A stretch of 64,000 nt of DNA from Arsukibacterium sp. UBA3155 (GTDB taxonomy: Bacteria > Pseudomonadota > Gammaproteobacteria > Enterobacterales > Alteromonadaceae): NCBI GenBank assembly GCA_002364615.1, contig DEYP01000022.1:61920-125919 (forward strand), in the 5' to 3' direction. Shown here piece by piece: positions 18,569-27,008 of the stretch; within the stretch, counting starts at the first letter, position 1, and each line of letters begins with the position of its first letter. Both the position numbers and the translations under genes were made by a program. The notes under the pieces are model-generated. The model worked only from the letters and a program-made list of their open reading frames with translations, did not search any database and was not told the DNA's origin.

Positions 18569-19006
18569 ATGATGAAAATGTCAGCCTTTACAGCAGTGGT
18601 TTTTAGTCTATGTACCCTACTGGCCAGCTCACAGCTTAGCGCTGAGCAAATGAAGCAGCTGGGTAGCTGGGATGTGCATTATATTGCTTTACCAGCGACC
18701 TTTTTAACGCCGGAAATAGCGGTGGAATACGACATTCAGCGCAGTAAGTTTAACGGTGTTATTAATATCTCGGTGCTGGACAGTAAAAGCCAGCAGGCAC
18801 AACAGGTTGCTATTAATGGTATTGCCAAAGACTTATTTGGCCGCCAGCGCAAACTGGAGTTTAATCAGGTGGTAGAAGGCGACGCCGTCTATTATCTGGC
18901 CACGGTGCCCTATCAGAACGAACAACTTTATAATTTCAGTATCAATATTGGTCAGGGTGAACAACAGCAACAATTGACGTTCAGCCATACGTTTTTTGTT
19001 GATTAA
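18569..19006 (+). CDS. DUF4426 family periplasmic protein
   Basis: Protein of 145 residues with a signal peptide (about 1-25, ending LSA) and one DUF4426 domain, beginning QLGSWDVHYIALPATFL and rich in beta strands. The family is confined mainly to gammaproteobacteria and has no known function; it is typically encoded between yggT and rdgB, as here. An AGGAG ribosome site precedes ATG 18569. Probably periplasmic. Confidence 0.85.
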   Translation: MMKMSAFTAVVFSLCTLLASSQLSAEQMKQLGSWDVHYIALPATFLTPEIAVEYDIQRSKFNGVINISVLDSKSQQAQQVAINGIAKDLFGRQRKLEFNQVVEGDAVYYLATVPYQNEQLYNFSINIGQGEQQQQLTFSHTFFVD

Positions 19007-19039
19007 TCCCGTCCACTATAAATTTTAAGCCCGGAAAAA

Positions 19040-19651
19040 ATGCAAAAACTTGTTCTCGCCAGCTCTAACAAAGGCAAAATCAGTGAATTACAGGCCCTGC
19101 TATCGCCTTATCAGTTGCAGGTGGTGCCACAGCAGGAGCTGGGGGTAACTGATGCCGATGAAACCGGCCTGACCTTTATCGAGAATGCGATTTTAAAAGC
19201 GCGGCATGCAGCACTGGCTACCGGTTTACCGGCGATTGCCGATGATTCCGGCCTGGCGGTCGATGCCCTCGGCGGTGAGCCCGGTATCTATTCAGCGCGC
19301 TACAGCGGGGAAGCCGCCACCGACGCTGAAAATATCAGTAAGTTATTACATGCGCTGCAGCAGGTGCCGCCAGCAAATCGCAGTGCTCAGTTTCATTGTG
19401 TGCTGGTTTACTTGCGCCACGCCAGCGATCCTACCCCGCTAGTGTGCCATGGTGTCTGGTCTGGCAGCATCAGTGAGCAGGTGCAAGGTAGCGCTGGTTT
19501 TGGCTATGATCCGGTATTTATACCCACCGGCGACACCCTCAGTGCGGCAGAGCTAAGCAAAGAGCAAAAAGCCGCAGTCAGTCATCGTGGCCAGGCATTA
19601 CGCCAGCTGGTCGCGCAACTGCAACAATTACCAACAGAGCAGCCAGATTAA
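19040..19651 (+). CDS. rdgB: XTP/dITP pyrophosphatase RdgB
   Basis: House-cleaning nucleotidase that hydrolyses dITP, XTP and ITP to the monophosphates and so keeps deaminated purines out of DNA. The 203 residues match the Ham1/RdgB family: the N-terminal [14 protein letters not shown] substrate loop, [30 protein letters not shown], the GIYSARYSG segment and [10 protein letters not shown], then the C-terminal SHRGQAL. The upstream gene ends 33 bases earlier; hemW starts at the base after the stop codon. Confidence 0.96.
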   Translation: MQKLVLASSNKGKISELQALLSPYQLQVVPQQELGVTDADETGLTFIENAILKARHAALATGLPAIADDSGLAVDALGGEPGIYSARYSGEAATDAENISKLLHALQQVPPANRSAQFHCVLVYLRHASDPTPLVCHGVWSGSISEQVQGSAGFGYDPVFIPTGDTLSAAELSKEQKAAVSHRGQALRQLVAQLQQLPTEQPD

Positions 19652-20797
19652 GTGGGCCTGCAATTACCGCCACTGTCGCTGTATATTCACATACCCTGGT
19701 GCATTCAAAAATGCCCTTATTGTGATTTCAATTCCCATGCAGTGAAACAAGGTATTCCGGAGCAGGAATACATCGCGCATTTACTGGCAGATTTAGACCA
19801 GGATCTGAAGCTGGTGGCCGGTCGCACGGTGTCCAGTATTTTTATTGGTGGTGGCACCCCCAGTGTATTTTCCGCCAACGGTATTGGCCAGATCCTGCAG
19901 GGCGTTAAACAACGCCTTGCCTGCAGCACTGGCATGGAAGTCACCATGGAGGCCAACCCGGGTACGGTTGAAGCAGAGCGCTTTGCCGGCTATGTTGCCG
20001 CTGGTGTAACACGGTTTTCTATTGGCGTGCAAAGTTTCCAGGCCGCTCAGCTCAGTGCCCTTGGCCGTATTCATGATTGCGACGAAGCTATCCGGGCGGC
20101 TGAACTGGCCAGTGCCCTGCCCCTGCAAAGTTTTAACCTCGATTTAATGCATGGTTTGCCACAACAGGATATCGCAGGCGCGCTTGCTGATTTAAGCCAG
20201 GCTATTGCCCTGGCCCCACCGCACTTATCCTGGTATCAGCTGACCATTGAACCTAACACTGCTTTTGCTTCACGACCGCCGGTACTGCCGGCCGACGATA
20301 CCTTGTGGGATATTCAGCAACAAGGCCTGGCATTGCTGCAACAACACGGTTATCAGCAGTATGAAATATCGGCCTACGCCAAACCCGGCCATCAGTGTCA
20401 GCACAACCTGAATTACTGGCGATATGGCGATTATCTGGGCATTGGTTGTGGTGCTCATGGCAAGATAACCCTGCCGGGTCGCAATACGATTTTGCGCACG
20501 GTTAAAATTAAACATCCAAAAGGTTACATGGACATCAGCCGCGGTTATCTTGACAGCAAAGAGCAGGTATTGGCAGAAGATCGGCCTTTTGAATTTTTTA
20601 TGAACCGGTTTCGATTACTTGAACCCTGCCCGCAGGCAGATTTCACGGCTTATACCGGTCTGCCTGTCAGCAGCATCCAGGGGGTTATTGATAACGCAGT
20701 GCGTCAGCAACTGCTGCAAAGCACTGAGCAGCACTGGCAAATTACCGAAAAAGGTGCCCGCTACCTGAATGACTTGCTTACGCTTTTCATTGATTAA
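19652..20797 (+). CDS. hemW: Radical SAM heme chaperone HemW
   Basis: HemN-like radical SAM protein that binds heme and delivers it to respiratory enzymes; it is not a coproporphyrinogen oxidase. The 381 residues include the iron-sulfur motif CIQKCPYC (C17, C21, C24), which lacks the additional Cys found in true HemN, then FIGGGTPS, the FSIGVQSFQ motif and a C-terminal HemN domain (GCGAHGKI, ENRF-like FFMNRFRL). The start is GTG 19652, directly after the rdgB stop, implying translational coupling. Confidence 0.93.
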   Translation: MGLQLPPLSLYIHIPWCIQKCPYCDFNSHAVKQGIPEQEYIAHLLADLDQDLKLVAGRTVSSIFIGGGTPSVFSANGIGQILQGVKQRLACSTGMEVTMEANPGTVEAERFAGYVAAGVTRFSIGVQSFQAAQLSALGRIHDCDEAIRAAELASALPLQSFNLDLMHGLPQQDIAGALADLSQAIALAPPHLSWYQLTIEPNTAFASRPPVLPADDTLWDIQQQGLALLQQHGYQQYEISAYAKPGHQCQHNLNYWRYGDYLGIGCGAHGKITLPGRNTILRTVKIKHPKGYMDISRGYLDSKEQVLAEDRPFEFFMNRFRLLEPCPQADFTAYTGLPVSSIQGVIDNAVRQQLLQSTEQHWQITEKGARYLNDLLTLFID

Positions 20798-20841
20798 ACG
20801 CGATAAGAGGCATCGTTTATGACGACAACACAGGATCTGAT

Positions 20842-22689
20842 ATGAAAAAAACAACCTTTCGCACCCTTGCGCTTATTCCGCTAGCGGTCAGCCTGGCGCT
20901 GCTTGCTGGCTGTGGCCCGAAAACCAGCCAGCCAGGGCTTAATGCGGAGCAAACAGCAGCCGCCCAGCTTGATGTTAATGAGCAGGCGAATCAGCTTTTT
21001 GAACAAATTTATATGGATCGGGTGCGACAGGATCCGGTGCTGCAAACCCGGCTTGGCATTAAAGACGACTACGACAAATGGCAGGATTTAAGCGACGCGG
21101 CTTACCAGGCTGAACTGGCGATGGTGCGTAATCACCTTGACCTGCTAAGTGCTATTGACCCGACCGCGCTGGAACCGAACACTGCATTGAGTTATCAGCT
21201 GCTAAAACAAGATTTACAAAACACGCTGGATGACAGCAAATGGCGCTGGTACAGTTATCCGGTTAATCAAATGTACGGCATTCATTCTTTAGTGCCGTCA
21301 CTGCTGATAAACCAGCATAAAATTGATGACGTCAGCGATGCTAAAGACTATATCAGCCGCCTGAACAACGTGCCACTGCTGTTTAGTCAGCTACAGCAAC
21401 AACTGACAGAGCGTGCGGAAAAAGGCATTATTATCCCCGAGTTTGTGTTTGAGCATGTGATCAGCGCCAGTCAGAACGTGATAACTGGCGCGCCGTTTAA
21501 TCAGGGCAATGACAGCACCCTGCTGGCAGATTACAAGAAAAAGCTTAAAGCATTAGCGCTTAGTGACGGTGAAGAAAAACTGTTACTGGACGAGGCGAAC
21601 GTAGCGCTGTTAACCAGTGTTGGCCCGGCGTATCAAAGCCTGATCAGCTACCTGCAAAACCTGCAGCAACAAGCCACGACCGATGACGGTGTATGGCGCT
21701 TTAAAGACGGCGCTGCGTTTTATAAACACCGGCTGGAACGGATCACCACTACCGATTTAACCGCCGAGCAAATTCATCAGCTGGGCCTTAAAGAAGTAGC
21801 CCGCATTCATGATGAAATGCGCGCCATTATGCAGCAGGTTAATTTCGATGGCAGCCTGGCAGAGTTTTTCGTGTTTATGCGCGAAGATCCACAGTTTTAC
21901 TACCCCGACACTGATGAAGGCAGGGCCGCCTATCTGGCGGAAGCCACCCGGGTTATTGACGATATGAAAGGGCGGCTGGATGATTTATTCCGGGTAAAAC
22001 CCAGCGCCGATATGATTGTAAAAGCGGTAGAACCGTTTCGCGAGAAAAGCGCCGGCAAAGCATTTTATCAGCGCCCGTCAATGGATGGCAGCCGGCCTGG
22101 CGTTTACTACGCTAACCTGTATCAAATGCAGGATATGCCAACGTATCAGTTAGAAGCATTGGCGTATCATGAAGGTATTCCCGGCCACCATATGCAGCTG
22201 GCCATTGGCCAGGAGCTGGAAGACATGCCAAAGTTTCGCCGCTTTGGCGGTTACACCGCCTACATTGAAGGCTGGGGCCTGTACAGCGAAGTATTGCCAA
22301 AAGATATTGGCCTGTACCAGAACCCCTACTCTGACTTTGGCCGGCTGGCCATGGAGCTGTGGCGTGCCTGTCGCTTAGTGGTCGATACCGGTATTCATGC
22401 CAAAGAGTGGACCCGCGAGCAAGCCATTGACTATCTGGTAGAGAATACGCCCAATTCTGTTACCGATGCCACCAAAGCCATTGAGCGCTATATTGTGATG
22501 CCAGGCCAGGCCACCGCCTATAAAATTGGCATGATTAAAATGCTGGAGCTGCGCGAAAAAGCCAGAACAGCGCTGGGTGATCGCTTTGATATTCGTGATT
22601 TTCACGATGTGGTACTGCGTAATGGTGCCGTACCGTTAGATGTACTGGAGCAACTGGTGGACGAATATATTGCCGCTGCCAAGCCTTGA
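20842..22689 (+). CDS. DUF885 family lipoprotein, probable metallopeptidase
   Basis: Protein of 615 residues with a lipoprotein signal (lipobox LLAGC, Cys at about 24), so likely anchored to a periplasmic face. The body is the DUF885 domain, an alpha-helical, zincin-like fold. The motif YHEGIPGHHMQ (H443, E444, H449) and a later GWGLYSE Glu resemble metal ligands of M32/M3-like peptidases. No substrate is established for this family; peptide hydrolysis is the inference. It starts 44 bases after hemW and is followed by a terminator. Confidence 0.85.
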   Translation: MKKTTFRTLALIPLAVSLALLAGCGPKTSQPGLNAEQTAAAQLDVNEQANQLFEQIYMDRVRQDPVLQTRLGIKDDYDKWQDLSDAAYQAELAMVRNHLDLLSAIDPTALEPNTALSYQLLKQDLQNTLDDSKWRWYSYPVNQMYGIHSLVPSLLINQHKIDDVSDAKDYISRLNNVPLLFSQLQQQLTERAEKGIIIPEFVFEHVISASQNVITGAPFNQGNDSTLLADYKKKLKALALSDGEEKLLLDEANVALLTSVGPAYQSLISYLQNLQQQATTDDGVWRFKDGAAFYKHRLERITTTDLTAEQIHQLGLKEVARIHDEMRAIMQQVNFDGSLAEFFVFMREDPQFYYPDTDEGRAAYLAEATRVIDDMKGRLDDLFRVKPSADMIVKAVEPFREKSAGKAFYQRPSMDGSRPGVYYANLYQMQDMPTYQLEALAYHEGIPGHHMQLAIGQELEDMPKFRRFGGYTAYIEGWGLYSEVLPKDIGLYQNPYSDFGRLAMELWRACRLVVDTGIHAKEWTREQAIDYLVENTPNSVTDATKAIERYIVMPGQATAYKIGMIKMLELREKARTALGDRFDIRDFHDVVLRNGAVPLDVLEQLVDEYIAAAKP

Positions 22690-23034
22690 GCACAGCTTAA
22701 ATAATACGTTGTAATCAATAAAGCCGGACCCTGTGCCGGCTTTATTATTGCTGACGCCACTGCGCCCGCTTTATATTTCATGTCGCCTGTAAAGTTTACA
22801 TAGCTTACCGTGCAGGTTGAGAGATTATACAACGCTGTCGGTCATTCTCACTGCATCAATCACCACAACCAGCCAGTGTCGAACTTCTGCACTATTCGCT
22901 ACACACCCCGCCAGAAAAGCTTTGCAGCGCATCCTACAGCAGCAGGCCATAACACACCCGGCGCTCATTACCTTACCGGCACAAAACGTGCTTGTAATAC
23001 GTAGAGACTGCACACTAAACAAAGGAATAATTTT
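22690..23034. other. Intergenic region before the Pmp3/PNPOx unit
   Basis: This 345-base gap holds the DUF885 terminator (22717-22746) and the promoter region of the Pmp3-type gene. A perfect short palindrome TGTAAAGTTTACA lies at 22788-22800; it is not a TyrR box because its halves are one base apart. Small ORFs in several frames overlap one another and show no family resemblance. Confidence 0.4.
22717..22746 (+). terminator. Rho-independent terminator of the DUF885 gene
   Basis: AATAAAGCCGG pairs with CCGGCTTTATT around an 8-base loop, 27 bases after the stop codon. The U-tract is interrupted (TTTATTATT), so termination may be partial. Confidence 0.75.
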
Positions 23035-23208
23035 ATGGCCGTTACCGCTACCGACCCCATTAAAATCATTTTTGCAATAATTCTGCCGCCGCTGGGGGTG
23101 TTTCTTGAAGTTGGCCTTAAGGGCCATTTCTGGCTCAGTATTTTGCTTACGCTGTTAGGCTTTATACCCGGCATCATTCATGCACTTTATGTCATTCTGA
23201 AACATTAG
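23035..23208 (+). CDS. Pmp3/YqaE family small membrane protein
   Basis: A 57-residue protein, short enough to be missed by length cut-offs. It has two hydrophobic helices split by a short polar loop: DPIKIIFAIILPPLGVFLE then HFWLSILLTLLGFIPGIIHA, with the family's PPLGVFLE and GFIPGIIHALYVI signatures. Relatives (Pmp3 in yeast, YqaE in E. coli) are stress-induced plasma-membrane proteolipids that affect membrane potential or ion tolerance. AAAGGAA precedes ATG 23035. The next gene starts nine bases after its stop, pointing to a two-gene stress operon. Confidence 0.92.
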   Translation: MAVTATDPIKIIFAIILPPLGVFLEVGLKGHFWLSILLTLLGFIPGIIHALYVILKH

Positions 23209-23216
23209 GAGGAACA

Positions 23217-23702
23217 ATGTCCAGCCCAGAGCATAAGCAGAAAATCTGGAATCTTATCAAAGACATTAAAACCGGGATGTTAACCACGCTACATGGCAGC
23301 GAACTGCGCTCCCGACCGATGGTACTGGTACAGGACGAGTATGATGGCACCATTTGGTTTTACACTGATTTGGAGTCTGAAAAAGTACTGGAACTTGAGC
23401 GTGACCATGACGTTTGTCTTTCATTTGCCGACCCTGACAACCAAACCTATGTTTCACTAACCGGTACTGGTCGCGCCATTCAGAACAAAACACTGGTAGA
23501 CAAATACTGGAATTCGTTTGTGGCAGCCTGGTTCCCGCAAGGCAAAAACTCACCTAATGTCGGCATGCTGGAAATTAAAATTCATAAAGGCGAGCACTGG
23601 GACAGTAGCAGCAGTGCCATGGTAAAAAGCGTTAAAACCGTTACCGCAAAAATGAAAGGTGAGCAGCCCGACTTAGGCGAACAAGAGAAGTTTGGCACCT
23701 AA
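23217..23702 (+). CDS. Pyridoxamine 5'-phosphate oxidase-like stress protein
   Basis: A 161-residue split-barrel flavin-binding fold protein of the general stress type (COG3871 / GS26-like). Landmarks are GMLTTLHGSELRSRPM near the N-terminus, the WFYTDLESEKVLELERD segment, YVSLTGTGRA, and the C-terminal KIHKGEHWDSSSSAM. Relatives bind FMN or FAD and are induced by osmotic or general stress; catalytic pyridoxamine phosphate oxidation is not expected. An AGGAGGAAC ribosome site is close to ideal. It follows the Pmp3-type gene in one operon. Confidence 0.9.
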   Translation: MSSPEHKQKIWNLIKDIKTGMLTTLHGSELRSRPMVLVQDEYDGTIWFYTDLESEKVLELERDHDVCLSFADPDNQTYVSLTGTGRAIQNKTLVDKYWNSFVAAWFPQGKNSPNVGMLEIKIHKGEHWDSSSSAMVKSVKTVTAKMKGEQPDLGEQEKFGT

Positions 23703-23726
23703 AAAGACAATTAGATACCCGCTTGC

Positions 23727-23799
23727 ATTGGCGTGGTAATGTCTTTGCCCTGACGCTCCTAAAAGTGATCAGGGCAACATTAAATTGCCTCCACGCAAT
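23727..23799. repeat. Extended imperfect hairpin between convergent genes
   Basis: Three nested stems are seen: ATT-g-GCGTGG with CCACGC-AAT, TAATGT (23737-23742) with ACATTA (23777-23782), and TGCCCTGA (23746-23753) with TCAGGGCA (23769-23776), with a 15-base loop and small bulges on each side. It fills almost the whole gap between the stress gene and the convergent DUF2945 gene and ends at the latter's stop codon. There is no U-run. It could be a bidirectional terminator or a REP-like element. Confidence 0.5.
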
Positions 23800-24020
23800 T
23801 ACACGCTTTTGCGAATCTCTGAATGCAGCTTTAAAACCTGGTCGCCGTCTGATTGCTCAATCAGATAAGCCGGGTCGTTGTCACTGGCAACTCTGGTTAC
23901 CTCGGTACCTTTTATGGTCCTGGTTACTTTATTTCGGAACACTTCCCTGGTATAGCCCTCGGCAGTGCCGTTGCCCCAGTCCCACTCAACCTTAGTATTA
24001 GTTTGATATGCGTCACTCAT
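23799..24020 (-). CDS. DUF2945 (HVA1/TUDOR-like) protein
   Basis: Small soluble protein of 73 residues that fits the DUF2945 family, described as a hypervirulence-associated TUDOR-like domain. Typical features are KVEWDWGNGTAEGYTREVF, the ASNDP-like ASDNDPAYLIEQSDGDQVLKL and a C-terminal H-S-E. No molecular function is known to me. Its ATG overlaps the stop of the upstream 4-TM gene by four bases (ATGA), so the two are translationally coupled. Confidence 0.82.
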   Translation of the reverse strand: MSDAYQTNTKVEWDWGNGTAEGYTREVFRNKVTRTIKGTEVTRVASDNDPAYLIEQSDGDQVLKLHSEIRKSV

Positions 24021-24415
24021 CGCTCTGTGCCCGGCCTGTTCTCAATTTCACTGTGCTTACTGCAAAACGACAACACAAACGCTGATGAGCTGAATGTTAA
24101 AATAACCGTCTTGAAAATTAAGATACCCAATTGGGTTATACCAATAAAACTGACCAGCAGCGCTAGCAATACAACCAGCACTATAATGATAACAAACGCG
24201 AGTAATTTAAAACCGTTAACGTGACTGATTTTAACCAGACCTTTGCTAAACAGCCCATACGCTAATAAAACACCTAAAACGGCAGAGATAATATAAGACA
24301 TTGCAGAAAATATATTTGGCTGGGCCTCACCTGCAAAAAGCTCAACAACGTAAAAGGTCACTGGCATCACAATCAGTAACGTCCAGAACCACTGCCTGGC
24401 TGACAAGTCTTTCAT
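24017..24415 (-). CDS. Hypothetical four-helix membrane protein
   Basis: I do not recognise a family for this 132-residue protein. Four hydrophobic stretches are visible (about 10-30, 35-57, 66-92 and 95-115), the third very long and Val/Leu rich. The hydrophilic C-terminus (about 117-132) includes HSEIENRPG. AGGAG precedes ATG 24415. The coding sequence is more AT-rich than the flanking core genes. It is coupled to the DUF2945 gene and lies beside an RDD protein, another small membrane protein. Confidence 0.7.
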   Translation of the reverse strand: MKDLSARQWFWTLLIVMPVTFYVVELFAGEAQPNIFSAMSYIISAVLGVLLAYGLFSKGLVKISHVNGFKLLAFVIIIVLVVLLALLVSFIGITQLGILIFKTVILTFSSSAFVLSFCSKHSEIENRPGTER

Positions 24416-24507
24416 CTTACTCTCCTAAAATTTAAATACTAAGGCCGGTATTACCTCTGTATCGGTGTAAGGCTCAAAGTAGCGAATCGGCTTTTATTTA
24501 CACCGTA

Positions 24508-25005
24508 TTAGCTATCAACGACGATGGTTCCAGCAATATAGTCGTGCGCACAGCGCTTCTGCTTGCCAAAGATAAATAATACGTTTGCTGTGGAAATAAG
24601 CTGTCCTACTACCGGTATTTGACCAGGCAGAAAAAAAGCGGCATATCGTTTTAGGAGATGATGTTTAAAGGTTGGTTTCTCACCATTCAAATCAACAATT
24701 TTAATCCCTAATGCCAATTTCCCGATGGTTTGCCCGGATTTAATTAACAGATTAGTGTTAATGGCAAAAAATATGATGAAGCCAATTGCACCAATTAACA
24801 AATTGTAACTTAAGGATGGGCCAACGCCTTTAGATACGCCATCAAACCCACCCGTTAAAATCATAACCGGAACGGTTACGACCATTATCGTTAAGGCGTC
24901 GATCAGTGATGCCCAGAACCTTTTCGATCTGGAGGCAGTTGCATATTTATTGTCAATTATTTCAATTAATTCTGATTGTGGTGGTGCATAGATATTATCA
25001 CTCAT
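24508..25005 (-). CDS. RDD family membrane protein
   Basis: A 165-residue inner-membrane protein with the RDD domain. The diagnostic residues appear in SRSKRFWASLIDALTIM (Arg, then Asp), GQTIGKLALGIKIVDLNG and near the end. Three hydrophobic helices lie at about 30-50, 65-90 and 115-145. The N-terminus is a short polar, Pro-rich leader (MSDNIYAPPQSEL), common in this family. Some relatives exchange ions or support transport, but no substrate can be assigned. Upstream is a 92-base gap from the 4-TM gene, which is on the same strand. Confidence 0.85.
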   Translation of the reverse strand: MSDNIYAPPQSELIEIIDNKYATASRSKRFWASLIDALTIMVVTVPVMILTGGFDGVSKGVGPSLSYNLLIGAIGFIIFFAINTNLLIKSGQTIGKLALGIKIVDLNGEKPTFKHHLLKRYAAFFLPGQIPVVGQLISTANVLFIFGKQKRCAHDYIAGTIVVDS

Positions 25006-25168
25006 AAGAACTCTCTATGATTGCTGGCAATCCAATTTACCTATTAATGCTTTTAATGGCTACGACCTATTGCCTAGTCTGAGCTATTTTGACTGAGTCA
25101 GCACAACAAGCCGCTCGCCGCTTTTATTGTCTAATACCTACTGTCGCAGCTCCTGCCAGGGTTCAGTG

Positions 25169-25660
25169 CTAAAACTGATAGCCAACCTGTAAAAAGCCGT
25201 TAATTTTTTCATCATATTTTGCATTTGTCGCATGACCAGAAATACCGAAGTTAAATCCGGGCTTATTGATCCCATTCATAAAATAGGTATAGCTAACTCC
25301 TGCTCCATAGTATTGTTTTTCAACAAAACGGTAACCATTGTCAGTAAGGTATGCATCACTCTCACTGCCCGCTTTAGTTACATAAACACCGACACCATGT
25401 TTATTTGAATTGGAATTAAAAAGATCAGTAACAATCCAGCCTGCGCCAACGCCGCAAGTCGAACCATACCATGAACTGTATTCAACACAGCCAACTGAAA
25501 CATACTTCATGTCACTATCGGACAAAAGTGCAAAGTTCGCCCCTAACCCGGTATAAGCAGCTCCCACACCCAGACCTACAGAGTATCGCTCTTCGACTTT
25601 ACTCTCCTCTGCAACAGCTGACATGGTAATTAACGATAGAAAAAGTATTGTTTTGTTCAA
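25169..25660 (-). CDS. Putative small outer-membrane beta-barrel protein
   Basis: A 163-residue exported protein with no family I can name. A signal peptide (about 1-17, ending AVA) precedes alternating short strands rich in Gly, Tyr and Ser (YSVGLGVGAAYTGLGANFAL, KYVSVGCVEYSSWYGSTCGV) and a C-terminal GFLQVGYQF. A terminal Phe with an aromatic zigzag is typical of outer-membrane barrels. The start is TTG 25660, supported by AAGGAT six to seven bases before it; the nearby ATG is in another frame. Codon use is AT-rich, as in its neighbours. Confidence 0.65.
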   Translation of the reverse strand: MNKTILFLSLITMSAVAEESKVEERYSVGLGVGAAYTGLGANFALLSDSDMKYVSVGCVEYSSWYGSTCGVGAGWIVTDLFNSNSNKHGVGVYVTKAGSESDAYLTDNGYRFVEKQYYGAGVSYTYFMNGINKPGFNFGISGHATNAKYDEKINGFLQVGYQF

Positions 25661-26033
25661 AATACATCCTTGCTTAACTAATAATCAAAATACAAACTCA
25701 TCGCAGCTTATTCAAAGGATCTGTACCCGCAAGTTACGGGCAGAGCTTGCTCTGAGCATTTTGGTTGCTGAGTCTATTATTGTACCTGAATGTAAATCAA
25801 GCATTTTTATGTTGTAACATTTTTTATTTCAGCAGAATTCAGGTTTACGCCCCGCAAGTTATGGCTAAAAACTTCCAGGCCGCCGTTTTTATGTTAATCG
25901 ATCAGCCAATGACGCTTTTATGAACTCTAGTGTGTTGTTTTCGACGTTAATTGCGTAAGTCATTTGCCCGGCACCGTGGTTTGTTAGTATGCTGACAACC
26001 TAAAGAACCTGCTGCTGGCGTTGGAGAAACAAC
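25661..26033. other. Intergenic region upstream of corA
   Basis: This 373-base gap between a minus-strand gene and corA is AT-rich and has no credible ORF. CAGAGC-TT-GCTCTG at 25741-25754 is a small hairpin, and the motif CCGCAAGTTA occurs twice, near 25721 and 25854. I looked for a magnesium riboswitch (M-box) before the transporter genes and cannot support one. Confidence 0.4.
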
Positions 26034-26996
26034 ATGATTTTGCTCAATTATTTTGAACCTGAAACTCAGAGCTGGCAGCAAATAAATTTTGCCAAACTAC
26101 CCGCCCAGCTCAGTGCCGATGCCAGGGTGTGGCTTAACCTGAATGAGGCAACCATAGACGAGTTGCAACAGGTACTGCGGCGGTTTGCTATTGCCCCTAC
26201 TCTGGCAGAAGACTTCAGCCGGCAGCGCCACCCGCCGAAACTGGAAACTCAACCCGATTTTAGTTTGCTGATTATGCGGGGTTATGCTGACCCTGATTTT
26301 AGCGAATACAGCAGCAGTGCTCAGGTTAACTTGTTATACTCTAAGCAGGTTTTAATAAGCCTGGTGCATTGTCACAGCACCGCCTTGCTGGAACAACTTA
26401 CTTTGAAAATAGCGGCAGGCCAAAGCCAGGCCGTTACCGACTGGGTAAAACAACTTATTTTAACCGTGTCGGGTAGCTACCTGGAAAAACTGATTGCCTT
26501 TGAGGATGTGTTAAGCGAGCTGGAAGATAATATGCTGCAGCGGGGTAATGACGAGCAAATGGCGATGATGATGCGCTACCGCTCGGTACTTCGGAAAATT
26601 AACCGCAACCTGGCATATCAGAAAGACATTTTCGCCGACGCCTTGTATGAAGAGCAAAACCCACTGTTGCAGCAGTTTACCGCGCCAGATGTCCGCGATT
26701 TTTATGAAAAGTTTGAACGGCTGCACAGTATGACCGATTTGTACTACGATCAGCTGAGCGATTTGGTTGAGGGATATATGTCTACCACCTCGCATCAGAT
26801 TAACGAAAGAATGAAAGTGCTTACCATGGTTAGCACCATATTTATTCCGCTAACCTTTATTGCCGGTTTATACGGGATGAACTTTGTCAACATACCGGAG
26901 TTAGCCAATCCCCATGGTTACTTTTATGCGTTACTGGCCATGGCCTTACTGGGGATAGGCGGCTTGTTCTGGTTTAAGTTTAAAAACTGGTGGTAA
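26034..26996 (+). CDS. CorA/ZntB family metal ion transporter
   Basis: Pentameric divalent-cation channel of the inner membrane, 320 residues. The N-terminal cytosolic domain and long coiled-coil helix (about 150-255) lead to two C-terminal transmembrane helices. The pore motif GMN is at 281-283 in FIAGLYGMNFVNIPEL. It could carry Mg2+ or, as in ZntB, Zn2+; the GMNF sequence alone does not decide. mgtE begins 12 bases downstream, so one operon encodes two unrelated divalent-cation transporters. Confidence 0.92.
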   Translation: MILLNYFEPETQSWQQINFAKLPAQLSADARVWLNLNEATIDELQQVLRRFAIAPTLAEDFSRQRHPPKLETQPDFSLLIMRGYADPDFSEYSSSAQVNLLYSKQVLISLVHCHSTALLEQLTLKIAAGQSQAVTDWVKQLILTVSGSYLEKLIAFEDVLSELEDNMLQRGNDEQMAMMMRYRSVLRKINRNLAYQKDIFADALYEEQNPLLQQFTAPDVRDFYEKFERLHSMTDLYYDQLSDLVEGYMSTTSHQINERMKVLTMVSTIFIPLTFIAGLYGMNFVNIPELANPHGYFYALLAMALLGIGGLFWFKFKNWW

Positions 26997-27008
26997 GAAG
27001 GATGTGTT

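Noticed and set aside
22788-22800. TyrR box (TGTAAA and TTTACA)
   Set aside because: The halves are separated by one base, not six, and no aromatic pathway gene follows.
22810-23127. Several overlapping small frames on both strands before the Pmp3-type gene
   Set aside because: Mutually overlapping, no signal or domain features, and partly antisense to the convincing 57-residue gene.
23727-23799. Integron attC site
   Set aside because: The stem-loop is large, but the terminal RYYYAAC / GTTRRRY cores are absent and no integrase gene is nearby.
25661-26033. Possible Mg2+ riboswitch (M-box) ahead of corA-mgtE
   Set aside because: No long paired architecture or conserved loop pattern could be recognised; only small hairpins are present.
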